Source of the DNA: Candidatus Endomicrobium procryptotermitis
Lineage (GTDB): Bacteria > Elusimicrobiota > Endomicrobiia > Endomicrobiales > Endomicrobiaceae
Reading direction: 5' to 3'
NCBI GenBank assembly: GCA_031279415.1
Contig: JAITIP010000018.1
Span: forward strand, 124,001-188,000
Length of the DNA: 64,000 bases
Below are positions 9,515 to 17,475 of the stretch, piece after piece; position 1 is the first letter of the stretch; each line of letters starts with the position of its first letter. A program made the position numbers and the translations under genes. The notes under the pieces are model-generated. The model saw only the letters and a program-made list of their open reading frames with translations, was not told the origin of the DNA and did not search any database.

Positions 9515-10174
9515 CTAATTAAGTTCTATAACTTCCACTCCTTCAGAATGCTTAAATTTAAAAATATCTTTTTTAAATTTCTGATTTATTTTATATTCCG
9601 AAATATTTACTGTCACCGCAAGTCCTGCTGCTGTAACAACAGCTTTTGATGCAAGAAAGCTGGTTTTGTCTATGTGAAGCTGCATATTCCAATCACTCTT
9701 TTTTGCTGGAGTAATTTCAATAATATAATTTTTATCGTCTTCGCCCACATAACTTACGGAATTGTCTTTTTTAATCGTTTTCCAACTGCTTCCAAAATTT
9801 ACCATTGAAGCGACGGTAAAATCTCCATTGATGACGTCTTTCCAATTGTCTATGACCGCCTGCGCATTTTCTGGGGTATAAATCGTAATCTTTTTTCCTT
9901 CAATGTATATTCTCTGTTCCTGAGGGGTTTTCTGGACTATAAAAATAGTGTCGGGTTTTTTATACTTTAAATTTCCAGTAATATTTTGTTTTTCTTTTGT
10001 AGAAGAATAAAAAATTTCCTGCGAATATGATATTTCGGCTGTATTGACTTTTTTATCTGCGGCCTCAATTTTGGAAAGAATATCGTTTAATTTGGCTTCG
10101 TTGTCCTGTGCAAAAATATTCATCGAAAAAACAAATAATGCCGCAAACGCAAAAATGTTTATTCTTTTAATCAT
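9515..10174 (-). CDS. lolA: LolA-like periplasmic outer-membrane lipoprotein carrier
   Basis: Periplasmic chaperone that carries lipoproteins from LolCDE to the outer membrane. The start at 10174 is supported by an SD sequence GGAGG about 7 bases upstream and by the signal peptide it creates (MIKRINIFAFAALFVFSMN, likely cleavage after FA at about residue 22). An upstream in-frame start would add 23 residues without a signal. The mature part has the LolA/LppC pattern: alpha helix with KKVNTAEISYSQ, then beta strands GNLKYKKPDTIFIV and PQEQRIYIEGKKITIYTP. At 219 residues the length fits the family, though similarity within it is low. Confidence 0.8.
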   Translation of the reverse strand: MIKRINIFAFAALFVFSMNIFAQDNEAKLNDILSKIEAADKKVNTAEISYSQEIFYSSTKEKQNITGNLKYKKPDTIFIVQKTPQEQRIYIEGKKITIYTPENAQAVIDNWKDVINGDFTVASMVNFGSSWKTIKKDNSVSYVGEDDKNYIIEITPAKKSDWNMQLHIDKTSFLASKAVVTAAGLAVTVNISEYKINQKFKKDIFKFKHSEGVEVIELN

Positions 10175-10245
10175 TTTATACCTCCATGTCAATTTATTTT
10201 TACCTTTACCGGCTGTGCACATTAAAACTTTCCGCTTTGGCACAG

Positions 10246-12432
10246 CTAAGAGATCCTTTCTAGATATTCATTTATTCTATCATAATTTATATGCCATTTG
10301 TTAGTTCCTTCTGGCTTTGTAATAAATCCTTTCATTTCGAGAATGCTGAGTATATTGGTTGCCCGCGCAGAACTGCCGAAATTAGCTTTAAGCAAATCCT
10401 GTGAAATTCTTCTGCGTTCATTTATAAGAATAAGAGCTGGAATCAAATCTTTTAAGTTTCTTTCCCGTTCAGGATTTTCAGTTTCGGCAGAAACTTCTAC
10501 TGCTATCGGCTCATAAATACGCGGAAAGTTTTGTTCTTTTATAAAGTTTATTATTTTTTCGGCTTCTTTTAAAGATACGAAAGCGCCCTGTAAACGTACA
10601 GGTCTAGCTTCTCCGGGAGGCAGAAATAACATATCTCCTTTGCCTATTAAATCTTCCGCACCTAAAGCATCTAAAATTACGCGCGAATCTATTTTTGAAG
10701 TTGTCTGAAATGACAACCGTGCGGGGAAATTTGCTTTAATAACGCCTGTAATAACGTTAACTGAAGGTCTTTGTGTGGCAAGAATCAAATGTATTCCTAC
10801 GGCTCTTGCCATCTGTGCAAGCCTTTGTATAGAATCTTCGATTTCTTTCTGTGCCACGAGCATTAAATCTGCAAGTTCATCTATGATGACGACAATATAA
10901 AACTCTTTTTCTCTTCCTGTTTCGAACATTTTATTATTATAATCTTCTATATTTCTTACCATTTCTTTGGCAAATCTGTTATATCTTTCGTCCATGACAT
11001 TGACAAGCTTTTTAAGCGACGAGGCTGCTTCCCGCGGATTTGTGATAATGTCCGCATCGGCAGATGATGTACATGGATTGTAAAGATGAGGTATATCATT
11101 ATAGATTGGCATTTCGACGCGTTTTGGATCTATAATCATAAATTTTACTTCATCGGGACGGGCTTTATATAAAATCGAAAGAATTATTGTATGTATTCCT
11201 ACGCTTTTACCCGAACCCGTAGCGCCTGCTATAAGCAAATGAGGCATTGAAGTCAGATTTGCGACATAGCCTTCTCCATCCGTAGTTTTTCCCAAAGCCA
11301 GCGACAACAGAGATTTTGAATTTTCAAAAGTGCGGCTTTCAAGGATTCCGCGCAATCCGACGATTACGCTTTCTGGATTTGGGACTTCTATGCCTACAGC
11401 TGCTTTTTCTGGAACAGGGACGACTCTTATAGAAGAAGTTCTCATTGCAAGAGATATGTTGTCAATAATATTCGTAACGGCCTGTATTTTAACTCCGGGA
11501 GCCAAAACCAAATCGTAACGCGTAACTACGGGACCTGGAATAATATCTTTAACTTCGGCTGTTATGTCAAAATCGGCAAGTGTAGTTCTTAAAAGTTCAG
11601 CTCTTTCAAGCAGTTGTTCTTTCTTTGTTTCGAAACTCGTTGTCTGATCATTTTTAAGTATATTGGTCGGAGGCAGTCGGTAATCAAAATCTTTGCCTAT
11701 TGCTTTTTCAGTTTTTTGTTTTTCTTTTTCGGTCTTTTCTTTATTTAATTTTTCTTCTCTTTCTTTTTTGTTGACAATATTGGGTTTTAGAGGTTCAAAT
11801 TTTGCAATCTCAGTTTCCGATTGAAAAATAGGCGGTTCCTGCTTTTTTTCCAAAACATTCGGTTTAGATTTTTCTTCCTTATCGGGTTTTTCCACAAAAT
11901 CTCTGATAAAATGGTATACGGCCGAACTAAATGAAATTCTGAATAGTCTTGCGATGGAATATATGAAAATGATAGAAACAATGCAAAAGCCAAGCGTAAT
12001 ACCTAAAAGTTGCTCTAAAAAAGGATATAGTTTGTTTCCAAGCCAGCCGCCAGCAGTATTTACCTCAAATAAAATGCCGGAAAAAGAAAACAACACAGTT
12101 CCTGATACCATGCACGCGACAGACCATATAAAGTCCATTCTCTCTCGTAACTCCATAGATTTACTTATATGAACTACAAAAAACCAAAGAAAAATAAAAG
12201 GAAGAATATATGTTCCAGTACCGAACATCTGTGACATCACTTCCGAAAACGCTTTGCCTATTATACCGGAATTCTCAGGCACTATTATGGCATAGGCACA
12301 TATAAATGCAGCCAAAACAAAAAACAGGGCTGCAACTTCCCTGTTTCTATCTGCATTATTTATTTTTTGTTTTTTATTTTTTTCTTTTTTCTTTCCGGCC
12401 ACTTTTGCTATCCTCAGGGCTTTATAAACCAA
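10246..12432 (-). CDS. ftsK: FtsK/SpoIIIE DNA translocase
   Basis: Septal DNA pump that moves chromosome ends and activates Xer recombination. The N-terminal membrane domain has about four hydrophobic segments. A charged Lys/Glu-rich linker follows, then the RecA-like motor with GATGSGKSVGIHT near residue 405, VVIIDELADLM, and ATQRPSVNVITG. The C terminus has the gamma winged-helix domain (ARATNILSILEMKGFITKP). The 728 residues are a compact FtsK. The start is a TTG at 12432; no ATG occurs before the first membrane segment. A 7-bp inverted repeat lies just upstream of this start. Confidence 0.94.
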   Translation of the reverse strand: MVYKALRIAKVAGKKKEKNKKQKINNADRNREVAALFFVLAAFICAYAIIVPENSGIIGKAFSEVMSQMFGTGTYILPFIFLWFFVVHISKSMELRERMDFIWSVACMVSGTVLFSFSGILFEVNTAGGWLGNKLYPFLEQLLGITLGFCIVSIIFIYSIARLFRISFSSAVYHFIRDFVEKPDKEEKSKPNVLEKKQEPPIFQSETEIAKFEPLKPNIVNKKEREEKLNKEKTEKEKQKTEKAIGKDFDYRLPPTNILKNDQTTSFETKKEQLLERAELLRTTLADFDITAEVKDIIPGPVVTRYDLVLAPGVKIQAVTNIIDNISLAMRTSSIRVVPVPEKAAVGIEVPNPESVIVGLRGILESRTFENSKSLLSLALGKTTDGEGYVANLTSMPHLLIAGATGSGKSVGIHTIILSILYKARPDEVKFMIIDPKRVEMPIYNDIPHLYNPCTSSADADIITNPREAASSLKKLVNVMDERYNRFAKEMVRNIEDYNNKMFETGREKEFYIVVIIDELADLMLVAQKEIEDSIQRLAQMARAVGIHLILATQRPSVNVITGVIKANFPARLSFQTTSKIDSRVILDALGAEDLIGKGDMLFLPPGEARPVRLQGAFVSLKEAEKIINFIKEQNFPRIYEPIAVEVSAETENPERERNLKDLIPALILINERRRISQDLLKANFGSSARATNILSILEMKGFITKPEGTNKWHINYDRINEYLERIS

Positions 12433-12434
12433 AA

Positions 12435-12470
12435 CCGAGCAGAGAACAGTATTTAACGGAAAATGCTCGG
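12435..12470 (-). promoter_or_regulatory. Inverted repeat just upstream of the ftsK start
   Basis: CCGAGCA (12435-12441) and TGCTCGG (12464-12470) are perfect 7-bp inverted repeats with a 22-base loop, ending two bases before the TTG start of ftsK. In mRNA this could fold as a small hairpin over the translation start region. There is no T-run, so it is not an intrinsic terminator. The role is inferred only from position. Confidence 0.35.
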
Positions 12471-12492
12471 CGAGGCTTCATTACCGCATCCG

Positions 12493-12699
12493 TTATTTAA
12501 GAGAAATTCTGTAGCTGTAATCGCTCTGTATTATAGTTACCTTGTTTTCCCTTGAAAGCCAACCTAAAGCAAGATAAAGCATGGTATTCGACAAGCCTAA
12601 ATTTGCCTTAATTTTTATCGGAGAAGATTCTCCGTTCTCATTTAAATATTTCCAAATTTCTCCCGCCGCGGACCCTATTCTGTCAATCATTTCTGTCAT
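12493..12699 (-). CDS. Small winged-helix protein (DUF2582-like)
   Basis: A 68-residue protein that reads as one winged helix-turn-helix domain: GEIWKYLNENGE, then KIKANLGLSNTMLYLALGWL as the helix-turn-helix, then the wing RENKVTIIQSD. This matches the DUF2582/PF10771 type of stand-alone winged helix, whose function is not established. The ATG has an SD-like GAGG 7 bases upstream. It lies between accB and ftsK in the same direction. A DNA-binding regulatory role is possible but not shown. Confidence 0.75.
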   Translation of the reverse strand: MTEMIDRIGSAAGEIWKYLNENGESSPIKIKANLGLSNTMLYLALGWLSRENKVTIIQSDYSYRISLK

Positions 12700-12714
12700 A
12701 TTTAAACCTCTAGT

Positions 12715-13179
12715 TTAAACTTTTTCTACTTCAAACAAATCCTGCCCAGAATTTACGGGCTTGCCGTTTTCGACAAGAATTTTTATGATTTTCACTTTAA
12801 ACGTGGCTTTTATTTCATTCATAACTTTCATGGCTTCGACAATACACAAAGTTTTTCCTGTTTCGACCGTATCTCCTTCTTTGACAAATACAGGGGAAGA
12901 CGGCGATGGTGACTTATAAAAAACTCCCGTTATGGGAGATTTTATTGTTTCTCCCAAACCTGATGGTGGTTCATGTTTAGGCTGTCGGTTCTGCAAGGTG
13001 ATTTCCACAGTTTCCGGAACTTTTGCCGAAGGAGAAAAAACATGTGGTTTTGTTTTGTCGGGATTCTTTCTTTTAATGCGAAGTTTGTAATCTTTGGAAT
13101 TTACTTCCAATTCCTCAATTTTTTCATCTTTCATTATTTCATAAAGAGATTTTACTTTATCTTTAATGTCATTGGCCAT
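12715..13179 (-). CDS. accB: AccB, biotin carboxyl carrier protein of acetyl-CoA carboxylase
   Basis: Carries biotin between the biotin carboxylase and carboxyltransferase parts of acetyl-CoA carboxylase for fatty acid synthesis. The C-terminal biotinyl domain has EAMKVMNE, with Lys as the biotinylation site; most AccB have EAMKLMNE. Upstream lie the family's variable Pro-rich linker and an N-terminal segment VKSLYEIMKDEKIEELEV. The 154 residues are typical. The accC gene is not adjacent or in the window; accD is at 40515. An SD-like AAGGG precedes the ATG. Confidence 0.94.
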   Translation of the reverse strand: MANDIKDKVKSLYEIMKDEKIEELEVNSKDYKLRIKRKNPDKTKPHVFSPSAKVPETVEITLQNRQPKHEPPSGLGETIKSPITGVFYKSPSPSSPVFVKEGDTVETGKTLCIVEAMKVMNEIKATFKVKIIKILVENGKPVNSGQDLFEVEKV

Positions 13180-13288
13180 GATTTACCCTTTTGTTGTTGT
13201 ATTCAAAGGCTTTTTTGTCATATCCGTAACTACTACCTACCATACATATTCAATGAATTTTTTGCATAGCCCAACATAATATAATTAA

Positions 13289-15358
13289 CTATTGCTTTGC
13301 GGCCTTCATGCTGAGATTTACTCTTCCCTGCTTGTCAATTTCTATAACTTTAACCGTTACTTCATCACCTTCTTTAACTACATCTTCAACTTTTTTTGTA
13401 TGTTTTTCCGCAAGCTGTGAAATATGTATCAGCCCTTCTTTTCCTGGAAGGACTTCTGCAAAAGCGCCGAAAGCCATAATCTTAACTATTCTTCCTTTAT
13501 ATATTTTCCCGACCTCAACTTCAGCCGTCAATAATTCTACATAATCTTTCGCATGCTGAACGCCTTCGGCGTCGGTTCCTGAAATATATACTTTTCCGGT
13601 TTCTTCTATATCAATTTTAGCATTTGTCTCTTCCTGAATTTTTCTTATATTTTTTCCGCCGGGACCGATAAGTTCGCCGATTTTATTTTGCGGAATCATA
13701 ATGCTTACCATCTGTGGAGCAAAATCCGATATTGATGGTTTAGGAACGGAAATTACCGCGTCCATTTTATCTAAAATAAACATTCTTCCGCGTTTTGCCT
13801 GTTCCAGCGACTGAGCAAGAATTTCTGTAGTAAGACCTGAAATTTTTATATCCATCTGCAAAGCCGTAATGCCTTTTCTTGTGCCTGCGACTTTAAAATC
13901 CATATCGCCCAGATGATCTTCCATTCCCATAATATCCGTAAGGATGACATAATTATCGCCTTCTTTCATAAGTCCCATAGCCACACCTGCACAGCTTGAT
14001 TTAACAGGAACGCCGGCGTTAAACAAAGCAAGCGAACCTCCACAAACCGAAGCCATTGAAGAAGAACCGTTGGATTCCAGAATATCCGACACTATTCTTA
14101 TGGTGTATCCAAAATCCTCTTCTTTCGGAAGAATAGGTCTTAAAGCTCTTTTTGCCAAAGCGCCGTGGCCTATTTCTCTTCTGCTTGTAGATCTTTCGCC
14201 TTTAGGCTCTCCTGTGGCAAATCCCGGAAAATTGTAATGCAGCATAAAACGCTCTTTATATTCTCCAGAAAGTTCATCCATTATTTGCATGTCTCCAGGT
14301 GTGCCAAGCGTAACTGTAGCTAATGCCTGAGTCTGCCCTCTTGTAAATAGTCCTGACCCGTGAACTCTGGGAAGAATATCGACTTCACATGTTATAGGTC
14401 TTACATCTTCAAGTCCGCGCCCATCGCTGCGAACTCTTTTATTTAAAACAAGCTCTCTTGCTTTCTTATAAAAGATATCTTCAAGAATCATGCTTATTGC
14501 AGCCGCTTCTTCGGGATATTTTTCAAGCATTCTTGCGGTAATATCTTTTTTAAACGCTGCCCAAAAAGCATCTCTTTCGTCTTTTTCTTTGATAATTACA
14601 CACTCTTCGGCTTTTGATACAGCTTCGGACTCAATATCGGCTTTTAGAGGTTCATTAACTACAGGCTCGGACACAGTTGTTTTAACTTTTGTAGGCAAAC
14701 TTTTCTGAAATTTACAAATTTCTTTTATGGTTTCTTTGGCAAGATTTAAAGCATCAAGCATTTCCGATTCGGAAAGCTCCAAAGCGCCTGCTTCAACCAT
14801 TGTCAAGGCTTCTTCCGTACCGCTTACAACTAAATCCAATTCGCTTTCTTTTTGTTCGGATCTCAAAGGATTTACAATAAATTGTCCATTTACCCTGCCT
14901 ATTCTGACAGATGCAATAGGCACCGCAAAAGGCAACTCCGAAGCCGTTAAAGCCACCGATGCGCCCAAAATAGCCGCAATATCGGCGTCATTTTCTCCGT
15001 CATGCGAAAGAACAATTGCAGAAATCTGTGTATCATTTCTCCAGTATTCAGGAAAAAGAGGCCTTATGCTTCTGTCTATAAGCCTGCTTACAAGTATCTC
15101 GCTGTCTCTGGGTCTTGCTTCTCTTTTAAAAAAGCCGCCGGGAATTTTCCCTGCGGCAAATGTTCTTTCTCTATAATCTACGGTCAAAGGCATAAAATCC
15201 GTTCCAGATTTAGGCTCTTTTGACCCGACTGCACTGACTAAAACAGTCGTATCTCCAGATTTGACAAGGCACGAACCGCTCGCCTGTTTTGCCATTTTAC
15301 CGCATTCTATAATAATTTTTTTCCCGGCAACTTCAATTTCTTTTTTTAAATACTCCAC
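13289..15358 (-). CDS. pnp: Pnp, polynucleotide phosphorylase
   Basis: Phosphorolytic 3'-5' exoribonuclease of mRNA decay. Two RNase PH domains are separated by an alpha-helical domain, followed by a KH domain (IGELIGPGGKNIRKIQEE) and an S1 domain (GRIVKIMAFGAFAEVLPG). The 689 residues are full length. The start is GTG at 15358, with GGAG 7 bases upstream; an overlapping ATG further upstream is out of frame. It follows rpsO with a 120-base leader that can form a closing stem, the same gene order as in many bacteria where PNPase controls its own message. Confidence 0.97.
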   Translation of the reverse strand: MEYLKKEIEVAGKKIIIECGKMAKQASGSCLVKSGDTTVLVSAVGSKEPKSGTDFMPLTVDYRERTFAAGKIPGGFFKREARPRDSEILVSRLIDRSIRPLFPEYWRNDTQISAIVLSHDGENDADIAAILGASVALTASELPFAVPIASVRIGRVNGQFIVNPLRSEQKESELDLVVSGTEEALTMVEAGALELSESEMLDALNLAKETIKEICKFQKSLPTKVKTTVSEPVVNEPLKADIESEAVSKAEECVIIKEKDERDAFWAAFKKDITARMLEKYPEEAAAISMILEDIFYKKARELVLNKRVRSDGRGLEDVRPITCEVDILPRVHGSGLFTRGQTQALATVTLGTPGDMQIMDELSGEYKERFMLHYNFPGFATGEPKGERSTSRREIGHGALAKRALRPILPKEEDFGYTIRIVSDILESNGSSSMASVCGGSLALFNAGVPVKSSCAGVAMGLMKEGDNYVILTDIMGMEDHLGDMDFKVAGTRKGITALQMDIKISGLTTEILAQSLEQAKRGRMFILDKMDAVISVPKPSISDFAPQMVSIMIPQNKIGELIGPGGKNIRKIQEETNAKIDIEETGKVYISGTDAEGVQHAKDYVELLTAEVEVGKIYKGRIVKIMAFGAFAEVLPGKEGLIHISQLAEKHTKKVEDVVKEGDEVTVKVIEIDKQGRVNLSMKAAKQ

Positions 15359-15373
15359 TTTTACGCTCCATTG

Positions 15374-15450
15374 CCCGGCATATTTTGCACAAAAGATCCA
15401 AGAAAATGCCTTTTTTAAGCGTTTTATTGCATCCTTTGTAGCCTGCCGGG
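15374..15450 (-). promoter_or_regulatory. Predicted closing stem in the rpsO-pnp intergenic leader
   Basis: On the transcribed strand CCCGGCA (15444-15450) and TGCCGGG (15374-15380) are perfect 7-bp complements, enclosing about 63 bases between the rpsO stop and the pnp start. These are the most GC-rich bases in the spacer. In E. coli the rpsO-pnp leader forms a long RNase III-cut stem used for PNPase autocontrol. A comparable role here is inference from synteny and this pairing. Confidence 0.45.
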
Positions 15451-15478
15451 ACTATTTTTATTTTGTTTTGTAAATAAC

Positions 15479-15739
15479 TTACTTTCTAAGATCGAGTTGT
15501 TTTATTAAGGTAGTATAACTGCCTTTGTCATGCTTTTTGATATAGTCTAAAAGTCTCCTCCTCTGCCCAATCATTTTTAGGAATCCAACTCTTGAAGCAA
15601 AATCCTTTGGATATTTTTTAAAATGGTCAGAAAGATATTTGATTCTTGACGTAAGAAGTGCAACCTGAACTTCTGGAGAACCCGTATCTGTTGCATGAGT
15701 TTTAAACTGTTCAACAACCGCTTTTTTTTCAAATGCCAT
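15479..15739 (-). CDS. rpsO: Ribosomal protein S15
   Basis: Small-subunit protein that binds the 16S rRNA central domain. The 86 residues contain the family pattern: DTGSPEVQVALLTSRIKYLS, HFKKYPKDFASRVGFLKM and GQRRRLLDYIKK. The start has AGGAG 9 bases upstream. It is the first gene of the leftward run, with its own promoter just upstream, and pnp follows it. Confidence 0.97.
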   Translation of the reverse strand: MAFEKKAVVEQFKTHATDTGSPEVQVALLTSRIKYLSDHFKKYPKDFASRVGFLKMIGQRRRLLDYIKKHDKGSYTTLIKQLDLRK

Positions 15740-15791
15740 CTTTGCCGCTCCTTGCCTTTTATCACAAAAATTTATACCACAATATTTGTTG

Positions 15792-15820
15792 ATTTTATCA
15801 TATTTTATTTCAAATGTAAA
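15792..15820 (-). promoter_or_regulatory. Sigma-70-type promoter for rpsO-pnp
   Basis: On the minus strand TTTACA (15815-15820) is followed by a 17-base spacer and TAAAAT (15792-15797), preceded by an extended -10 TG. It lies about 50 bases upstream of the rpsO ATG, pointing toward it. Seen by eye only. Confidence 0.7.
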
Positions 15821-15832
15821 CCAACTAAAACA

Positions 15833-15964
15833 TCACAACATATTGGAGATTTTAGTTTTTGAAAAGATGTTGGAATAATGAAGCGGCGTTTGATAATTTA
15901 AGCCTTTATGATGTTTTTTTGAATTATACCAACAAAAATCAATTGTTTTTTTATCCGGATTAAT
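15833..15964 (-). pseudogene. C-terminal relic of an integrase-core (DDE) transposase
   Basis: On the minus strand a frame of about 43 codons reads INPDKKTIDF, then WYNSKKHHKGLNYQTP, and ends ISNML before a TGA. The pattern W-Y-N-x2-R/K-x-H-x-G-L-x-x-x-T-P is the hallmark of the C-terminal tail of rve-type transposases (IS3, IS481 and relatives). An in-frame stop closes the frame on the N-terminal side, so everything with the DDE triad is gone. No terminal repeats are visible. The relic fills the gap between the divergent rpsO and phoH genes. The exact IS family cannot be told from the tail. Confidence 0.75.
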
Positions 15965-15971
15965 TTATAAT
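15943..15971 (+). promoter_or_regulatory. Promoter for the PIN-PhoH gene, partly inside the transposase relic
   Basis: TTGTTT (15943-15948), a 17-base spacer and a perfect TATAAT (15966-15971) lie 30 bases before the phoH ATG. The -35 box lies inside the antisense of the transposase relic. Confidence 0.6.
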
Positions 15972-16001
15972 ATCATAAAAAAATAGAGGAAAGGAGAAAG
16001 T

Positions 16002-17306
16002 ATGAAAACGTTTGTTCTTGATACCAACGTCCTTCTTCACGATCCGGATTCCATTTTTTCTTTTGCGGACAATAAAGTGGTCGTTCCAATGACAGTTATC
16101 GAAGAGCTTGACACTTTCAAAAAATTGAACGACGAAAGAGGCAGAAGCGCTAGGCTTATTACCAGAAGCCTTGATGAGCTGAGAATGATAGGAAAGCTTT
16201 CCGATGGAGTGAAACTTAAATCCGGTGGAATAATTAAAATTGAAATGAGCGGCAATAATGTCGCCGATTTGCCTAAAGATTTTTCGGGACAGAAGTCAGA
16301 CAATCAGATTCTTTCAATAGCTTTGGTCCTTAAGCAAAAAGGCGAAAGAGTAATTTTTATAACAAAAGATATAAATCTCAGAATCAAGGCTGAAATATTG
16401 GATGTTCCCACTCAGGACTATGAAAAATCAAGAGTAAAAATAGAAGAGTTGTATTCCGGCTGGCGCGAAATAAAAGTTCCGGCTTCAAAAATCGACCAAT
16501 TTTATAAAGAAGGGAAAGTTTTGATAAAACAGAACTTTTATCCCAATGAATGCGTGGCTTTAAAAGACGAAGCTGGTTCTTCAAAAAGCGCTTTGACAAA
16601 ATTTTCCAAAAAAGATAATGCTCTTGCACCGATTTTTCATCAAAATGCTGCTCCGTGGGGATTGAAACCTTTAAATATAGAACAAAAGTTTGCCGTAGAA
16701 CTTCTACTCTGCAATGATGTTAATCTTGTAACTCTCATAGGTTTGCCCGGTGCCGGAAAGACTATTCTTGCTTTAGCCTGCGGCCTTCAAAAAACCGTAG
16801 AAGAAAGATATTTCAGAAAACTTTATATAGCAAGACCGATTATACCTATGGGAAGGGACATAGGATTTTTGCCTGGAACAAAAGAAGAAAAACTCGATGC
16901 ATGGATGGGTGCGATTAACGACAACCTTGAATTTTTGGTTGACAAAGGGCATCCTGATGGAAAAACCGAAGAAAAAATAGACTATTTGTTTGGTTCGGGA
17001 CAGATTGAAGTCGATTCTCTTACTTATATAAGGGGCCGTTCTTTGCCGCAGCAGTACATTATTATAGATGATGCGCAAAATCTTACTCCGCATGAAATAA
17101 AAACTATAATTTCCAGAGCAGGAAACGGGACAAAAATAGTTTTAACTGGTGACCCCTATCAGATAGACAATCCTTATTTGGATGCTTCTTCAAACGGTTT
17201 GACATATCTTGTCGAAAGGTTTAAAGGGCAGGAAATTTTCGGGCATATAACATTTTCAAAAAGCGAAAGAAGTTCTCTTGCGGCTTTATCCTCAGACCTC
17301 CTATGA
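16002..17306 (+). CDS. PIN-PhoH fusion ATPase (PhoH2/YlaK type)
   Basis: An N-terminal PIN nuclease domain (FVLDTNVLLHD; VIEELDTF; SDNQILSIAL; ITKDINLRIKA) is joined to a PhoH-type RecA-like ATPase/helicase domain. Walker A is GLPGAGKT at residues 247-254. PhoH2 proteins are described as RNA-unwinding ribonucleases linked to a toxin-antitoxin lineage; that role is family knowledge, not read here. The Walker B line is YIIIDDAQN, with Asp357 where most family members have Glu (IIIDEAQN). The strong SD AAGGAG precedes the ATG. The 434 residues match the family. Confidence 0.93.
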   Translation: MKTFVLDTNVLLHDPDSIFSFADNKVVVPMTVIEELDTFKKLNDERGRSARLITRSLDELRMIGKLSDGVKLKSGGIIKIEMSGNNVADLPKDFSGQKSDNQILSIALVLKQKGERVIFITKDINLRIKAEILDVPTQDYEKSRVKIEELYSGWREIKVPASKIDQFYKEGKVLIKQNFYPNECVALKDEAGSSKSALTKFSKKDNALAPIFHQNAAPWGLKPLNIEQKFAVELLLCNDVNLVTLIGLPGAGKTILALACGLQKTVEERYFRKLYIARPIIPMGRDIGFLPGTKEEKLDAWMGAINDNLEFLVDKGHPDGKTEEKIDYLFGSGQIEVDSLTYIRGRSLPQQYIIIDDAQNLTPHEIKTIISRAGNGTKIVLTGDPYQIDNPYLDASSNGLTYLVERFKGQEIFGHITFSKSERSSLAALSSDLL

Positions 17307-17475
17307 GCAAGGATGTTGAGTGAGTGCAATGAAAAAATTTCTAAACATAGAGCAGGAATATGAACTCATTGTCCGGGTTCATATAAAGGTGAATCTTCTA
17401 TAATGGGAACCTTACTGTGTTGTTGAAAAACTTGACAAGGCTAAAGTGTCATTGGAGAAAATGTAAAAATTTATA

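Noticed and set aside
17307-17475. A gene between phoH and the DUF2779 gene
   Set aside because: The frames are short (longest about 20 codons) and interrupted, and resemble no family.
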